From Bacillota bacterium (lineage in GTDB: Bacteria; Bacillota; Clostridia; Caldicoprobacterales; Xylanivirgaceae): a stretch of 33,980 nucleotides of DNA. The notes below the pieces were generated by a model, which saw only the letters and a list, made by a program, of their open reading frames with translations, was not told the origin of the DNA and searched no databases. The translations under genes were made by a program, and so were the position numbers. Positions 32,499 through 33,980 of this stretch are shown piece after piece (position 1 is the first letter of the stretch; every line of letters starts with the position of its first letter). The DNA lies in the NCBI GenBank assembly GCA_023621995.1, contig JAMOAB010000052.1:1-33980 (forward strand), read 5' to 3'.

Positions 32499-33980
32499 CT
32501 ACCCAATTTGAACCCTAACTCCTGATCTAATATCCATTTCATATATATGTCCTTTTTTATCTATAAGCTTAATATTGGATTGGTCTTCCTCTTCCGCCTT
32601 AGCATATACATAAATATCATCGTCTTCACACCTTATGGAAATTCTCATACCTCTGAAATGAAAGTTTTCCATGGGGACTATAGGTAACACCATATCCATA
32701 TCATACATGGGTATACCATGATATAGCCATATACAGCCCAATATATCACCTGCACCTACATTGGAGGACATCCCTGGAGTGCATAAAAACCCATAATCAC
32801 TTCTTGCAAGCTCTCCAGTTGTGGCATTGAAACACTCCCATATATTCGGATATCTAAGTACCATATTTAGAATAGAGTTAAACGCCCTACCTAAAAGATG
32901 TGGAAAGTAGAATCTACAAACTTCCATACCAAGGGAACACGATTTAGGCCACGCAGCACCTCTCCAATACACATCGGCCCTAAACCCTATCTCACCTGGT
33001 GCAACTGTTCTAATACCATAATTGCCAATAAGTTTTGTAAAGTTTTCTTCCATCTCCATAGCCCGTTCAGGCTCTACTATGTGATATACAAGGGGAAATA
33101 GTCCATCTACCCCTACTCGAGTATCCAAGGTTCCATCTTTATGAAGGACACCATACCATTTTTTATCCCCATCCCACAGATACTTGTCCATAGAATATTT
33201 GGTTCTCTTTGCCCTTCTTTCCCACTCTCTATCATATTTACCTATTTCCCTAGATATTTCAGCCATAGCTAGTTCATAGCGGTACCTCTCAGCTGCAAAT
33301 ATTGCAGGATAGCAATATTCTTCTTTTATTCCATCTTCGCCATATGTTACTCTCTGAAATGCACATGTAGTATCTAGACCTGTGTCAAGGGATGTGGTAA
33401 TGCCCCACAGATGAATATCTTTAAAAGCCTTGTCCCGGGTTCTTGTAATATAGTCATAATAGTCCTTAAAAGCTTTATACCACTTAATTAGAGATTCCCT
33501 ATCATAGGTAGTATGGTAGTATCTTAGAGCTACCCAAGGTAGATGGGGCGTCTGTATTATCCCAACTCCTCCTGCCCAGCCTTCACCTGGCTTTTCCTCA
33601 TCTATGTATATTGCATGGGTTATATAACCGTCTTCTCGCTGACTGTCCACTAGCATATCCATTGCCTTTCGAACCCACTGGGATGTATAGTCTGTATCCT
33701 GATTTGAATGCCATTCAACTGAAGGCATAGCCCATTGCCACAGTCCCTTATACACAGGTAAGGATTCGGTTATACTATGACCCCATTTAGGATGATCATA
33801 GTAATTGTTTTTTATGGCCCACCAACTCTTATAGTATGCCTTCTTCTCCCTATCTCTTGTAAACTCTATATAGGGTAGTGAATTAAACCATGTATCCCAT
33901 CTGTTTGCTATATCCTGTTCAAAATTTTTGCTATCTAAGGCACATACGGCCTTATCCATAGATATGCTGCTAAGTCCAAA
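32499..33980 (-). CDS. Six-hairpin (alpha/alpha)6 glycoside hydrolase, N-terminal part outside window
   Basis: 493 residues are visible. The frame stays open to the window edge, and the first internal ATG (33959) has no ribosome binding site, so the gene almost certainly begins further right. The sequence fits an MGH1/GH63-like glucosidase barrel: SWWAIKNNYY, PSVEWHSNQDTDYTSQW, VDSQREDGYITHAIY, FRADVYWRGAAWP and an ECFNATTGE segment near the end of the barrel. A short beta-rich C-terminal piece follows (from about 65 residues before the stop). Such enzymes remove glucose or other sugars from oligosaccharides. The substrate is not readable here. No signal peptide can be judged because the N-terminus is missing. 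Confidence 0.75.
   Translation of the reverse strand, partial: FGLSSISMDKAVCALDSKNFEQDIANRWDTWFNSLPYIEFTRDREKKAYYKSWWAIKNNYYDHPKWGHSITESLPVYKGLWQWAMPSVEWHSNQDTDYTSQWVRKAMDMLVDSQREDGYITHAIYIDEEKPGEGWAGGVGIIQTPHLPWVALRYYHTTYDRESLIKWYKAFKDYYDYITRTRDKAFKDIHLWGITTSLDTGLDTTCAFQRVTYGEDGIKEEYCYPAIFAAERYRYELAMAEISREIGKYDREWERRAKRTKYSMDKYLWDGDKKWYGVLHKDGTLDTRVGVDGLFPLVYHIVEPERAMEMEENFTKLIGNYGIRTVAPGEIGFRADVYWRGAAWPKSCSLGMEVCRFYFPHLLGRAFNSILNMVLRYPNIWECFNATTGELARSDYGFLCTPGMSSNVGAGDILGCIWLYHGIPMYDMDMVLPIVPMENFHFRGMRISIRCEDDDIYVYAKAEEEDQSNIKLIDKKGHIYEMDIRSGVRVQIG

Noticed and set aside
32499-33959. Treating the ATG at 33959 as the true start of the glycoside hydrolase
   Set aside because: No ribosome binding site precedes it, and the frame remains open to the last base of the window, so the gene is cut by the edge.

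Overview
The window looks like chromosomal DNA of a low-GC, endospore-forming Firmicute of the class Clostridia. The evidence is AT-rich spacers, strong GGAGG ribosome binding sites, heavy use of ATA/AGA/AGG codons, spmA/spmB, abrB, a SpoIID-type protein with clostridial ChW repeats, a Met T-box and ATP-type PEP carboxykinase. I cannot name the genus. I see no IS element, phage gene, CRISPR array, tRNA or rRNA.

Layout. 0-1.7 kb: pckA (+). 1.7-14.3 kb: a remodelled version of the conserved origin-proximal cluster known from Bacillus (yabB-yabC-abrB-metS-yabD-yabE-rnmV-ksgA). Here it appears as a trmN6-type methyltransferase and rsmI (both -), abrB (+), metG with a Met T-box leader, a TatD/radical-SAM fusion, yabE and rsmA (all -). 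spmA-spmB, a ComB-family gene and a class B penicillin-binding protein (+) lie between them. No rnmV is found between yabE and rsmA. 14.3-15.8 kb: ccdA and a TlpA-like lipoprotein, probably co-transcribed with the methyltransferase genes.

16.1-28.1 kb is a cell-envelope region. It has two tandem LytR-CpsA-Psr (LCP) ligase genes (+). A rfbD-rfbA-rfbB-rfbC dTDP-L-rhamnose operon (-) appears to run on into a large secreted SpoIID/LytB protein carrying eight ChW repeats. A 974-aa secreted phosphodiester-glycosidase (NAGPA) protein (+) ends in what looks like a catalytically dead phosphoesterase domain. Together these suggest making, attaching and remodelling a rhamnose-containing wall polymer, though this is inference from gene content.

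28.1-34 kb: an HDOD regulator, a long RelA/SpoT-synthetase-domain protein (+), a histidine phosphatase (-), a secreted acidic coiled-coil protein of unknown function lying between two large near-perfect palindromes (-), and the 3' part of a six-hairpin glycoside hydrolase gene cut by the window edge (-).

Regulatory signals read directly include several sigma-A-like promoters with 17-bp spacers, three extended -10 promoters, a complete T-box with ATG specifier, and hairpin terminators. Several terminators are bidirectional and some overlap coding sequence. Many starts were moved from the longest ORF to a codon with a proper ribosome binding site.
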